In this document: positions 55,515 to 63,434 of the stretch, in pieces
Layout: each line of letters starts with the position of its first letter
Numbering within the stretch: the stretch's first letter is position 1
Origin: Lysinibacillus boronitolerans JCM 21713 = 10a = NBRC 103108
Lineage (GTDB): Bacteria > Bacillota > Bacilli > Bacillales_A > Planococcaceae
Direction: 5' to 3'
Assembly (NCBI RefSeq): GCF_000772935.1
Contig: NZ_JPVR01000078.1
Location: 217,985 to 281,984 of the forward strand
Length of the DNA: 64,000 nucleotides
Notes under the pieces: generated by a model
Told to the model about the DNA's origin: nothing
What the model saw: only the letters and a program-made list of their open reading frames with translations
Databases searched by the model: none
Translations under genes and position numbers: made by a program

Positions 55515-58220
55515 TTACTCAGCAGCTTTTGCGCGTAGAACCATTTGTAGGATACCACCATGACGGTAGTAGTCTACTTCTACTTCTGAGTCGAAACGAG
55601 CTAAAGCTTGGAAAGTTTTAACTGTGCCGTCTTCAGATTTAGCAGTTACTGTTAAGATTTCACGTGGTTTTACGTTGTCAGTAATGTTAACAGAGATTTC
55701 TTCTTTACCAGTTAAGCCTAATGTATCAGCAGATTCACCTGGCATAAATTGAAGTGGAAGAACACCCATCATTACTAGGTTAGAACGGTGGATACGCTCG
55801 TAAGATTGTGCGATAACAGTTTTCACGCCAAGTAGGAATGTACCTTTCGCAGCCCAGTCACGAGAAGAACCCATACCGTAGTCGTTACCAGCAAGTACGA
55901 CTAAGCCAGTACCTTGCTCTTGATATTTCATACATGCGTCATAGATGTACTCTACTTCGCCTGTTGGCCAGTAAGTAGTGAATCCACCCTCTGTACCAGG
56001 AGCAACTTGGTTACGGATACGGATGTTTGCAAATGTACCACGCATCATTACTTCGTGGTTACCACGACGAGAACCGTAAGAGTTGAAGTCACGGATTGCA
56101 ACACCGTTTTCAATTAAATATTTACCTGCAGGTGTATCTTTACCGATTGCACCAGCTGGAGAAATATGGTCAGTTGTGATTGAGTCACCGAACTTCGCCA
56201 TAATGCGTAAGCCGTCTAAGCCTTTAATAGCTTCTGGCTCTTTTGCAAGACCTTGGAAGAATGGTGGGTTTTGGATGTAAGTTGATTTGTCATCAAATGT
56301 GTATAGAGACTCAGTTGATGTTTCAATTGCATTCCATTTTTCGTTCGCTGTGAATACAGTTTCGTATTCTTTTTGGAATAACTCACGGTTAACAACAGTA
56401 CCTAATACTGCATTAACTTCTTCAGTTGATGGCCAGATATCAGCGAAGAATACTTCGTTACCATCTTTGTCTTTACCGAATGAATCTTTTTGTAGATCGA
56501 TATCCACTGTACCAGCAAGTGCATAAGCAACAACAAGTGGTGGAGAAGCTAAGTAGTTAGCTTTTACAAGTGGGTGTACACGACCTTCAAAGTTACGGTT
56601 ACCAGAAAGAACTGAAGTTACGAATAAGTCATTTGCTTTAATTGCTTCTTCGATTTCAGGTAATAATGGACCTGAGTTACCGATACATGTTGTACAACCA
56701 TAACCTACAGTGTTGAAACCGATTTGGTCAAGGTATGTTTGTAAACCTGAATCTTCAAGGTAACCAGTTACAACTTTAGAACCTGGTGCTAAAGAAGTTT
56801 TTACCCATTTTGGCACTGTTAGACCTTTTTCTACAGCTTTTTTCGCCACTAAGCCCGCAGCAATTAATACGTATGGGTTAGAAGTGTTTGTACAAGAAGT
56901 GATCGCAGCAATCGCAACAGCACCTGTTGGAATTTCTACATCGCCTTCAGCGAATTTCGCTACAGAAGTTTTTGCGAATTCATCTTCTGTTAAACCGAAA
57001 CCTTGTGTACCTTGTGGTGCCACTACTGCTTCTTTGTAACGAGAACGCATTTGAGAAAGTGGAATTAAGTCTTGTGGACGTTTAGGACCAGAAAGGTTTG
57101 GTTCGATTTCAGCTAAGTTTACTTCTAAAACGTCAGTGTAAACTGGCTCTAATGTTGGATCGAAGAACATGTGGTTCGCTTTTAAGTAAGCTTCTACAAC
57201 CGCGATGTGCTCTTCGTCACGACCAGTTAAACGCATGTAGTTTAATGATTCTTCGTCGATTGCGAAGTAACCACATGTAGCACCATATTCAGGAGCCATG
57301 TTAGAGATTGTCGCACGGTCAGCTAGTGGTAATTTAGATACGCCAGGTCCGAAGAACTCAACGAATTTACCAACTACGCCACGTTGACGTAATACTTGTG
57401 TTACTTTTAATGCTAAGTCAGTAGCAGTTGTTCCGTTTGGAAGATCGCCAACTAATTTAACACCGATAACTTCTGGAATTGGGAAGTATGAAGGCTGACC
57501 AAGCATACCTGCTTCAGCTTCGATACCACCTACGCCCCATCCAAGAACGCCGATACCGTTAATCATTGTTGTATGAGAGTCAGTACCTACTACTGAATCT
57601 GGGAATGTTTCGAATGTGCCATCAGCATTTTCGTTTACGTGTACAACTGGAGCTAAGTACTCTAAGTTTACTTGGTGAACGATACCAGTTGCTGGTGGTA
57701 CAGCACGGAAGTTATTGTAAGCAGTTTGAGCCCATTTTAAGAAGTTATAACGCTCAGCGTTACGTTCAAATTCTAGGTCCATGTTTGCTTGTAATGCAGA
57801 TGCATTACCGTATTTGTCAACTTGTACTGAGTGGTCAATTACAAGGTCAACTGGAATAGCAGGGTTGATTTTGCTTGGGTCGCCGCCCATTTCTTTCATT
57901 GCAGAACGAAGAGATGCAAGGTCAACAACTACTGGTACACCAGTAAAGTCTTGTAATACAACACGAGAAGGTTTGAATGGTACTTCTGCCTCTGGGTCAG
58001 CACCGTTACCCCATTTCGCTAATTCGTTTACGTGTTCTTCTTTAATTACATACGCATCATATTGACGTAAAACAGATTCTAATAATACTTTAATTGAGTA
58101 AGGAAGGTTTGAAACTTTTGCAACGCCAGCTTTTTCAATCGCAGCTAAGTCATAGTAATTGTAAGTTTTACCATTCACTTCGAATGATGCACGGCTGTTG
58201 TGTAAATTACCTTGTGCCAT
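55515..58220 (-). CDS. acnA: Aconitate hydratase A
   Basis: A 901-residue [4Fe-4S] enzyme of the TCA cycle that interconverts citrate and isocitrate. Cluster cysteines are in [11 protein letters not shown] and [11 protein letters not shown]; the active-site Ser/Arg motif GSRRG lies in [14 protein letters not shown], and the swivel domain has [13 protein letters not shown]. The Bacillus homologue (citB) is also an RNA-binding regulator when iron is scarce. Codon use is notably optimised compared with neighbours, as for highly expressed genes. It has a CcpC-type operator upstream. Confidence 0.97.
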   Translation of the reverse strand: MAQGNLHNSRASFEVNGKTYNYYDLAAIEKAGVAKVSNLPYSIKVLLESVLRQYDAYVIKEEHVNELAKWGNGADPEAEVPFKPSRVVLQDFTGVPVVVDLASLRSAMKEMGGDPSKINPAIPVDLVIDHSVQVDKYGNASALQANMDLEFERNAERYNFLKWAQTAYNNFRAVPPATGIVHQVNLEYLAPVVHVNENADGTFETFPDSVVGTDSHTTMINGIGVLGWGVGGIEAEAGMLGQPSYFPIPEVIGVKLVGDLPNGTTATDLALKVTQVLRQRGVVGKFVEFFGPGVSKLPLADRATISNMAPEYGATCGYFAIDEESLNYMRLTGRDEEHIAVVEAYLKANHMFFDPTLEPVYTDVLEVNLAEIEPNLSGPKRPQDLIPLSQMRSRYKEAVVAPQGTQGFGLTEDEFAKTSVAKFAEGDVEIPTGAVAIAAITSCTNTSNPYVLIAAGLVAKKAVEKGLTVPKWVKTSLAPGSKVVTGYLEDSGLQTYLDQIGFNTVGYGCTTCIGNSGPLLPEIEEAIKANDLFVTSVLSGNRNFEGRVHPLVKANYLASPPLVVAYALAGTVDIDLQKDSFGKDKDGNEVFFADIWPSTEEVNAVLGTVVNRELFQKEYETVFTANEKWNAIETSTESLYTFDDKSTYIQNPPFFQGLAKEPEAIKGLDGLRIMAKFGDSITTDHISPAGAIGKDTPAGKYLIENGVAIRDFNSYGSRRGNHEVMMRGTFANIRIRNQVAPGTEGGFTTYWPTGEVEYIYDACMKYQEQGTGLVVLAGNDYGMGSSRDWAAKGTFLLGVKTVIAQSYERIHRSNLVMMGVLPLQFMPGESADTLGLTGKEEISVNITDNVKPREILTVTAKSEDGTVKTFQALARFDSEVEVDYYRHGGILQMVLRAKAAE

Positions 58221-58289
58221 TTGCGGATCCCCCTAATATATCTTTTTGAAAAGGCTTTAAAAATGTGTAGCATCTTTTCTCCAATACCC

Positions 58290-58318
58290 ATGATAGCGCA
58301 TTTATATTCATAAGTAAA
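58290..58318 (-). promoter_or_regulatory. Probable acnA promoter
   Basis: TTTACT (58318-58313), 17 bp, TATCAT (58295-58290). A start of transcription near 58283 would put the CcpC dyad at -66. Confidence 0.6.
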
Positions 58319-58341
58319 TTACATTAATATTATCTTTTTTG

Positions 58342-58356
58342 ATAAGCATAACTTAT
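58342..58356. promoter_or_regulatory. CcpC operator (ATAA-N7-TTAT) of acnA
   Basis: ATAA (58342-58345), seven bases, TTAT (58353-58356) is the CcpC dyad known from Bacillus citB, centred about 66 bp before the predicted transcription start. A half site (TTAT on the minus strand at 58313-58310) lies near -27, where the second CcpC element is found in B. subtilis. Confidence 0.7.
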
Positions 58357-58429
58357 GACCTTGGTTTCTATCCTGATATTTTTAATTTTTTGATGTGCAT
58401 AATATCAAGGTTTTGTATTAATGAAGGTT

Positions 58430-58568
58430 TCTATACCTGTCTAACGAAGCCTATCTAAATGTATTTAACTGGGGCACTTTTTGGGGCACTTGCTGGGGCA
58501 CCTGTAACTTTTTTTAAAATGGTGCCCCAGTTCGTAAAAATGTAGATAAAGAAGGTTTGGACAGGTAC
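58430..58568. repeat. GGGGCAC repeats within a long imperfect inverted repeat, possible attachment-site region
   Basis: Three direct copies of GGGGCAC start at 58471, 58483 and 58495 (12-bp period), and one inverted copy GTGCCCC lies at 58522-58528. Outer arms extend the symmetry: ACCTGTC near 58435 and TATCTA near 58453 recur inverted (TAGATA, GGACAGGT) near 58543-58563. Such repeated short sites are typical of arm-binding regions of tyrosine integrases; a transcribed hairpin is the alternative. Confidence 0.6.
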
Positions 58569-59052
58569 TCTCTTATAAGGAATGAGCGATATAAATTCCT
58601 TTAAAGTTAATATTATTTCTTTGCCACTATCTGTGGCATTTTTATTTTTTTAAATACAAACAACATTCTACTATATTAATACATTTTTATTATTACAAAT
58701 AACTACCAAGAGAGTAAATACATTATGGAGAATTCTTTTATTTGACACTTTTTAATTCTCTAATAATTAGTAGGAGGTGTAGATTCTTCAGAGGATAATA
58801 TTTATAAACCTGATAATTTACCAAGGCTGGCCTAAAGAAACACTTTATCGCCGGTAATTTCTCTCGTTAATATTCTTGGTTGTAAGACCAAATCAACCAA
58901 AAGTCCTCAATCCTGTTTTATCAACGGTTTGAGGACATATCTCATCACTTCATCTTCTACAAAAGTTTTAATAGCTGTCATAATCACACTGTAATGATTT
59001 GATGGCCATATCAAGTTTTATATACACGTTTAGTACCAAGTGATCTTCTCTT
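58569..59052. other. Non-coding or decayed DNA at the prophage edge
   Basis: No intact gene. It contains the plus-strand terminator at 58622 and a minus-strand fragment near 58920-58990 (ATG followed by TAIKTFVEDEVMRYVLKPLI, 24 codons) that ends in a hairpin with arms GTCCTCAA/TTGAGGAC. It may be debris of a phage gene. Confidence 0.45.
58622..58651 (+). terminator. Plus-strand terminator without a recognisable gene in front
   Basis: Stem TGCCAC/GTGGCA (58622-58627 / 58633-58638), loop of 5, followed by TTTTTATTTTTTT. No plus-strand gene precedes it in the window; it may end a transcript from the repeat region or be left from a lost gene such as an integrase. Confidence 0.75.
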
Positions 59053-59227
59053 TTAATCATCATCGTCTAGTAAGGAAGCTTTTTGGATCTGATCAAATGT
59101 AATGCACTTCACTTAAACTATAGCTAAGTTCCTCAAGATCAAACTAGTCACGTTCAGGGTGTTTAGGTGGTTGTTTCAGTTTTTCGGCAACCATTTTAGC
59201 TGGATCTTTTTTCTTTGACTTTGCTAT
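59053..59227 (-). pseudogene. Degraded small gene (about 58 codons) at the prophage border
   Basis: On the minus strand AGGAG is followed 8 nt later by ATA and a coding-like frame (AKSKKKDPAKMVAEKLKQ, then PPKHPERD) that hits TAG at 59146; the same frame then continues FDLEELSYSLSEVHYI, and after a one-base shift ITFDQIQKASLLDDDD to a stop at 59053. A lost start codon, one nonsense and one frameshift change would explain it. The family is unknown. Confidence 0.55.
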
Positions 59228-59398
59228 TTTTATTTCTCCTGATAAGAACGTTTGTTTGATGCGTTATAGAACTAACGATCTGTTTTATCAACATACTGTT
59301 ATTTGCCTCCCTAGTACAAAAGTGTTTTTTTATAGTTTAGAACCAAAACTGTAGGCGAATACTAAAGTTACACTTTATTAATAAAAGTAGGCGAAAAA

Positions 59399-60559
59399 AT
59401 GACAATGAATAAATTATTATTTCTTATTTTATCCTCTACTCTGCTCCTGGCAGGCTGTTGGGATGTAACGGAACCTCAAAGAATGTACTATATCAATGCC
59501 GTTGGGGTTGATTTTGAAGACGATAAATATAAAGTTTACTTACAAATTATCAATTTTGCTGATGTAGCTAGATCACAGCAATCGGGCGGTGATGTTGAAC
59601 CTGCTGAAGTCGGGTATGCTGAAGGTAAAACAATTGAAGAAGCGATTTATAAATTGTATCGTTCATCTGATCAAGAGATCTTTTGGGGGCATATGAGATA
59701 CCTAATATTCTCAGAACGTGCCATGGAAAATGAACGAAGCATTCCTGTTATTGATACTTTTATTCGTTTTCGAGAGACAAGATATCATATCTGGGTCTAT
59801 TGCACAAAGGATCCTATTAATGAATTAATGCTAGTAACACCAATATTGCGAAATTCTATGACAGCTTCAAAGTTAAGTAATCCACTTAGTACTAATAAAC
59901 AATTATCATTTATTCAACCTATAAATTTGAGGGAATTAATTATTGGTTTAAATGAACCAAGCCATGAGGTTAGTATACCTTATGTGAAAATAATGAAAAA
60001 TTGGGAAAATGATAAGGAACAAACGGAGGAAACCACTTTTTCTGGCATAGGTATTCTCTCAAAAGATGGGGTTAAAGGTTTCATTACAGATTCCTCCGCA
60101 AGAGGGAATCAATGGATGAATGAAGAGACAAGTCGGGGAGAAGTCACAATTAAAATAGAAGGTGGTGAAAGGGATTATCTAACTATCGATTTAGATCATT
60201 TAAATCTCGAAGTTAAACCAATTGTTAATAAAAACAATCAAGTTCAATTTGAAGTTGATATCAAAATACAAGGAATACTCAATGGGTTTAAAGGGAAAAT
60301 TACTACGGATGAAGTGAGAAAAAATATCGCTAAACAAATAGAAAAGGAAATTAAAGAAACGTATCAAGAAGGTCTAAAACTAGATGCTGATGTATATCGT
60401 TTATCAGAATATCTATACAGGAGTAATGTAAAGGTGTGGAAAAAAATCGAGCATAATGGAAAAATACCTTTAACGGAAGATTCAATAAGTAAAATAAATG
60501 TTGATGTTAATAAAATAAATCCAGGAAGAAAAACTTTTGATGAGACAATTGAAGAATAA
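59399..60559 (+). CDS. Orphan Ger(x)C-family spore germination lipoprotein
   Basis: A 386-residue lipoprotein with lipobox LLAGCWD (Cys near residue 20) and the GerC opening GCWDVTEPQRMYYINAVGVDF; a C-terminal Ger(x)C domain follows from about residue 210 (ETTFSGIGILSKDGVKGF). No A or B subunit gene is near, unlike the complete operon at 16775. It lies on the opposite strand from the phage genes, between the lysis cassette and the prophage border, with its own terminator. The ribosome site is weak (AAAGTAGG). It might replace the C subunit in host receptors. Confidence 0.88.
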   Translation: MTMNKLLFLILSSTLLLAGCWDVTEPQRMYYINAVGVDFEDDKYKVYLQIINFADVARSQQSGGDVEPAEVGYAEGKTIEEAIYKLYRSSDQEIFWGHMRYLIFSERAMENERSIPVIDTFIRFRETRYHIWVYCTKDPINELMLVTPILRNSMTASKLSNPLSTNKQLSFIQPINLRELIIGLNEPSHEVSIPYVKIMKNWENDKEQTEETTFSGIGILSKDGVKGFITDSSARGNQWMNEETSRGEVTIKIEGGERDYLTIDLDHLNLEVKPIVNKNNQVQFEVDIKIQGILNGFKGKITTDEVRKNIAKQIEKEIKETYQEGLKLDADVYRLSEYLYRSNVKVWKKIEHNGKIPLTEDSISKINVDVNKINPGRKTFDETIEE

Positions 60560-60560
60560 A

Positions 60561-60593
60561 AAAGCCCGTTACCTTAATTGGTAATGGGCCTTT
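60561..60593. terminator. Terminator between gerC-like and amidase genes
   Basis: Arms 60561-60573 and 60580-60593 form a stem of about 12 bp with one bulge and one G-U, just after the gerC stop codon. Confidence 0.72.
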
Positions 60594-60616
60594 GAATTAC
60601 AAGAGAGCTGATATTA

Positions 60617-61318
60617 TCATTTTACTTCGTATAATTTTGTTATTTTACTTTCATTGTTATAGACAAGCTTTAAATTTAACAAATCCGCAATATTACGTAC
60701 TTGAACATGCGTCCTACCATCTATAATCACAGCTGGAATAGTTTTTGTATCATTAAACATAACTTTAGCTTCTGTAATTTGAGCCCTTTTTACTTCCTCC
60801 AAGCCATTTAAAATGTCTAGCTTGAATTGTGCCTCGGAGATTCCCATACTCGCTAAATAATCATAAGGATCTCTATGAGTTGTGCCTTTTAGATTGTCAG
60901 TAATCCATCGATGGGACTTGATACCGTTACCTGCCCCATCCAATACAACTGGTATACCTGCCTCTTTTGCAAGTTCTCTCAAAAGCCAAATATAAGCTGC
61001 ATAATCTTTTTTAAATTGTTCTTTGTCATTTGTTCGAGCCAACTCAACCTGTGCGTAGCTAAGTGGATTCCCTTTTGGACCACAACCATACTGAACACGA
61101 TTAACTGGCGCAATTTGCACGATACGTCCTCCACCACCTACCCAGTGGGAAGTGAATGCCTTTGCTTTATTTCGGTTCATATATGCAATTTCATTTTCTA
61201 ATGCGTTCGGTCCACAATTATTTGGGTTGCCAGACTCATGAGCAATTACATATTTAGCGCTATCTAAACGTACATTCGGTAATCCAGACATTAAACGTTT
61301 TTCAATTAAATAAGACAT
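60617..61318 (-). CDS. Phage N-acetylmuramoyl-L-alanine amidase (endolysin)
   Basis: A 233-residue endolysin. The Amidase_2/PGRP zinc site is visible: His27 in YVIAHESGN, His136 or His148 in KSHRW and THRDP, with a further His58 in TSHWVGGGG. The C-terminal 50 residues (KVMFNDTKTIPAVIIDGRTHVQVRNIADLL) are a copper-amine-oxidase-N-like wall-binding domain. It cuts the amide bond between muramic acid and peptide at phage exit. Its ATG overlaps the holin stop (TAATG). Confidence 0.92.
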   Translation of the reverse strand: MSYLIEKRLMSGLPNVRLDSAKYVIAHESGNPNNCGPNALENEIAYMNRNKAKAFTSHWVGGGGRIVQIAPVNRVQYGCGPKGNPLSYAQVELARTNDKEQFKKDYAAYIWLLRELAKEAGIPVVLDGAGNGIKSHRWITDNLKGTTHRDPYDYLASMGISEAQFKLDILNGLEEVKRAQITEAKVMFNDTKTIPAVIIDGRTHVQVRNIADLLNLKLVYNNESKITKLYEVK

Positions 61319-61584
61319 TACTGCTCACCTTCTTTTTTAGCTGCTTTTAGTAAATCAAATGTTCCTGATGCTGTTAATCCTGCAAAAAATCCAGCAATCA
61401 CCATTACATAGAGTGGGTAGCTGGCTAAAGGCCATAACACCAAACCAATAAAAATACCAATCACTACAGATGTGATTGGCATGTATTGGGTATTTAGATT
61501 AAAAGTCTTTTTAAGTACCTCTGCAACCGCTAAGACAATTGCAACCATTCCGATTGCAATCATAAAAATATTTGTTAAATCCAT
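61318..61584 (-). CDS. Phage holin
   Basis: An 88-residue protein with about three hydrophobic segments (residues 4-24, 35-54, 57-77) and a charged C-terminus (DLLKAAKKEGEQ), like holins of the A118 type. ATG 61584 follows AAGGAGAG; a longer frame would run into the upstream gene. It forms the membrane holes that release the amidase encoded next. Confidence 0.85.
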   Translation of the reverse strand: MDLTNIFMIAIGMVAIVLAVAEVLKKTFNLNTQYMPITSVVIGIFIGLVLWPLASYPLYVMVIAGFFAGLTASGTFDLLKAAKKEGEQ

Positions 61585-61585
61585 T

Positions 61586-61909
61586 TTACGCACTCTCCTT
61601 GTTATAAGTATGTTTTTCAATACGGTCAACTCGACCCTCTAATGTCGAAAGACTTGAATGAATTCCTTCTAATGCATTTGCTGTCCTTTCTTGTGATTCA
61701 TTAGAACGTTCTAAGTGTGTCATTAATGCTTTTTCCCGTTCTTTTGATTCGTCACGATGCGATTGATCTAGTTGTATTAAATAATTGAAAATGTAACGTC
61801 CAGCAATCAAAACCGCGATTATTAATATGATTGACAAGTAAATCCACGGATTTGAACTATTGGCCACTTTTTCAGCTATACCCGCCCCTGTTATTACTAA
61901 AAGCTCCAC
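61586..61909 (-). CDS. BhlA/XhlA-like holin-associated membrane protein
   Basis: A 107-residue protein with one N-terminal membrane helix (WIYLSIILIIAVLIAGRYIFNYL) and a long charged coiled coil (DQSHRDESKEREKALM to the end, with GIHSSLSTLEGRVDRIEKH). It resembles BhlA/UviB or XhlA proteins that assist holins. GTG 61909 follows GAGGTGAGG. It opens the lysis cassette and its stop is 1 bp from the holin start. Confidence 0.82.
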   Translation of the reverse strand: MELLVITGAGIAEKVANSSNPWIYLSIILIIAVLIAGRYIFNYLIQLDQSHRDESKEREKALMTHLERSNESQERTANALEGIHSSLSTLEGRVDRIEKHTYNKESA

Positions 61910-61922
61910 TGTCCTCACCTCT

Positions 61923-62069
61923 ACATAAAAAAATAGCACTGCTCAGCACAGTGCATTGCTTAAGTCTTGTTGTATAAAAATAGCCCTCCACTATATTTGT
62001 GGGAGGCAATATAAAAAACACTCTCTTGTGAAAGTGCAAAAAGAATCCTCACCTAAAAAGGTGAGGATT
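61923..62069 (-). terminator. Four consecutive intrinsic terminators before the lysis cassette
   Basis: Read leftwards on the minus strand: AATCCTCACCT stem (62059-62069 / 62044-62054) then CTTTTT; GCACTTTC stem near 62036-62017 then TTTTTT; an imperfect 9-bp stem GCCTCCCAC/GTGGAGGGC near 62007-61983 then TATTTTT; and GCACTG/CAGTGC (61954-61936) then TATTTTTTT. Each has a stem and a T tract. Confidence 0.82.
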
Positions 62070-62098
62070 AAGGTATTTCAAGTTCTTTTGAATTTCAA

Positions 62099-62413
62099 TC
62101 AATTAAAAATAAAGGTCCAAGTTATAGTGCCAGATGCCCCATTGCTACCAGTGTAAGTAAAAGTAATATCGACCGTTCCAGTTGATACTTTGTTCACATC
62201 CAAATACACATGTCCAGAAGGATTTGGTCCCCAAATGGATACCGTAGCAACGCCAGGGTCACTACTAACAGGATTTGAATAAGTTGCTGTTGTTCCATTA
62301 GAACCAGGTAATGCAACTGTTAAATTCACATTCGTATAGGATGCAAATGGCCCATGTACAGATTCGTCTTCGAATGGTGGTGAGATAATTACATTTGGTA
62401 CGCTATTCTCGTC
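62099..62413 (-). pseudogene. 5'-truncated Ig-like phage structural protein fragment
   Basis: The minus-strand frame is open for 105 codons from a stop at 62416 to 62099, but has no ATG; only GTG codons with no ribosome site occur. The protein reads PNVIISPPFEDESVHGP and then Thr/Ser/Gly-rich beta-type sequence (VDITFTYTGSNGASG), like an Ig-like or tail-fibre domain. The likely N-terminal half is missing, lost at the unusual GC-rich stretch next to it. A short intact protein starting at GTG 62329 cannot be excluded. Confidence 0.55.
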
Positions 62414-62426
62414 TTATACCCTCTCT

Positions 62427-62500
62427 TTATTTGGCTTTATAACGAGCCTTCACCGCACGGGCGACTTTCATCGCATACGGCGATCCGTCAGCGATAGATC
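62427..62500. other. GC-rich patch with a foreign-looking C-terminal coding fragment
   Basis: The stretch 62440-62495 has about 34 G or C in 56 bases, in DNA that is otherwise strongly AT-rich. On the minus strand it codes for SIADGSPYAMKVARAVKARY followed by KAK and a stop, with codons such as GCC, CGT and GCG unlike the neighbours. It looks like the 3' end of a transferred gene. Confidence 0.5.
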
Positions 62501-62668
62501 ATTAAAATTTATTTCCCCAATTCTAGTATATTCTTTCAACGTTAAATTTAGGTTAAAAATATTTTTTTCATGACAAAACTGTAGCCACGAGAAGCATTGA
62601 GATTAAGTAACATTGCCCATCTTGATTGGTCTCATAGCGTATAATAAAAACACTCCCAAAAAAGAGTG
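62501..62668 (-). terminator. Terminator after the 96-residue phage gene, with AT-rich spacer
   Basis: A short stem CACTC/GAGTG (62651-62655 / 62664-62668) with an A/T loop is followed on the minus strand by TTTTTATTAT. The remaining spacer to 62501 has no recognised gene. Confidence 0.65.
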
Positions 62669-62959
62669 CTAAAAATAATTAGGTTTATAACTACTTATTA
62701 ACGAAAACACATTATTGAATTTATTCACGTTTCCAGCTTTAAAAGTAACTTTATGATCACTAACTTTAAACTCTAAACCATTTTCGTTTCCAAAGTTAGA
62801 ATTACCATAAATTTCTTTGAACTTTAATAACTGTTCATCATTCAATTCTGTGACCACTTCTATAAGAGATTCTTCTTGGTCAAAAGAACTTTGATTGACT
62901 TCTGTAATTTTAACATCATAATTCTTACTTAATTTTATAAAATCTTCATCTTTGTACAT
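62669..62959 (-). CDS. Hypothetical phage-region protein, 96 residues
   Basis: A small acidic soluble protein (NDEQLLKFKEIYGNSNFGNENGLEFKVSDHKVTF). AAAGGAGG lies 8 nt before ATG 62959, and a terminator follows, so it is a real single gene. It has no phage motif that I know and may be cargo between tail and lysis genes. Confidence 0.7.
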   Translation of the reverse strand: MYKDEDFIKLSKNYDVKITEVNQSSFDQEESLIEVVTELNDEQLLKFKEIYGNSNFGNENGLEFKVSDHKVTFKAGNVNKFNNVFSLISSYKPNYF

Positions 62960-63046
62960 GTGGTAATCCTCCTTTATTTCTACATTAATAATTCTGGAAA
63001 CAAGAAAGGAATTCCTTCTATTTTTGACAATAAAAATAACGCTAAG

Positions 63047-63190
63047 CTATGCTTGCGTTTCACCTTCGTCTAGTTTCTTATATACAACTTCACGTAAATT
63101 AGATAGGTTAGGTACCTGTTCACGCTTGTCCGGATTCGCTTTTATAAAATTGCACCAGATTCCGACTAAGCCACTGTTTTCATTAAACAT
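63047..63190 (-). CDS. Small phage protein, 47 residues
   Basis: A short gene with GGAGGTGA before ATG 63190; it overlaps the end of the previous gene by 8 bp. The product starts MFNENSGLVGIWCNF and contains REQVPNLSNLREVVYKKL, a pattern common in tiny proteins found after tail-fibre genes of Bacillus-group phages, next to XkdX-like proteins. Function unknown. Confidence 0.72.
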   Translation of the reverse strand: MFNENSGLVGIWCNFIKANPDKREQVPNLSNLREVVYKKLDEGETQA

Positions 63191-63434
63191 CACTTTCACC
63201 TCCAGGTAACGACATGGCAATTAATGTAGAGAGCTCCATAATGGCATTCTCTTGTCCTTTTAGACGTTGTTCTTGCATTGCCATATAAGATGACATTTCC
63301 ATCATGCTACCGAGTAGCAATTTATTTTCTTGCTCTAAACGAGCAGCCTTTTCCTCTGCTGTTTCTTCAATCCCGAATTTTTTCATTGCACTTATAGTTC
63401 CGTCTGGATTACGTACTTTGTACTCAAATGGCAT
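63183..63434 (-). CDS. Phage tail-region protein with coiled coil, 83 residues
   Basis: A small protein starting MPFEYKVRNPDGTISAMKKFG with a long heptad region (EETAEEKAARLEQENKLLLG to EQRLKGQENAIMEL). Its ATG abuts the stop of the preceding structural gene. Such proteins are encoded after the last tail or baseplate gene of Bacillus phages; a chaperone or assembly role is only a guess. Confidence 0.72.
   Translation of the reverse strand: MPFEYKVRNPDGTISAMKKFGIEETAEEKAARLEQENKLLLGSMMEMSSYMAMQEQRLKGQENAIMELSTLIAMSLPGGESDV

Noticed and set aside
61956..62156. 66-codon plus-strand frame across the stacked terminators
   Set aside because: It runs through four hairpins in antisense and has no ribosome site.
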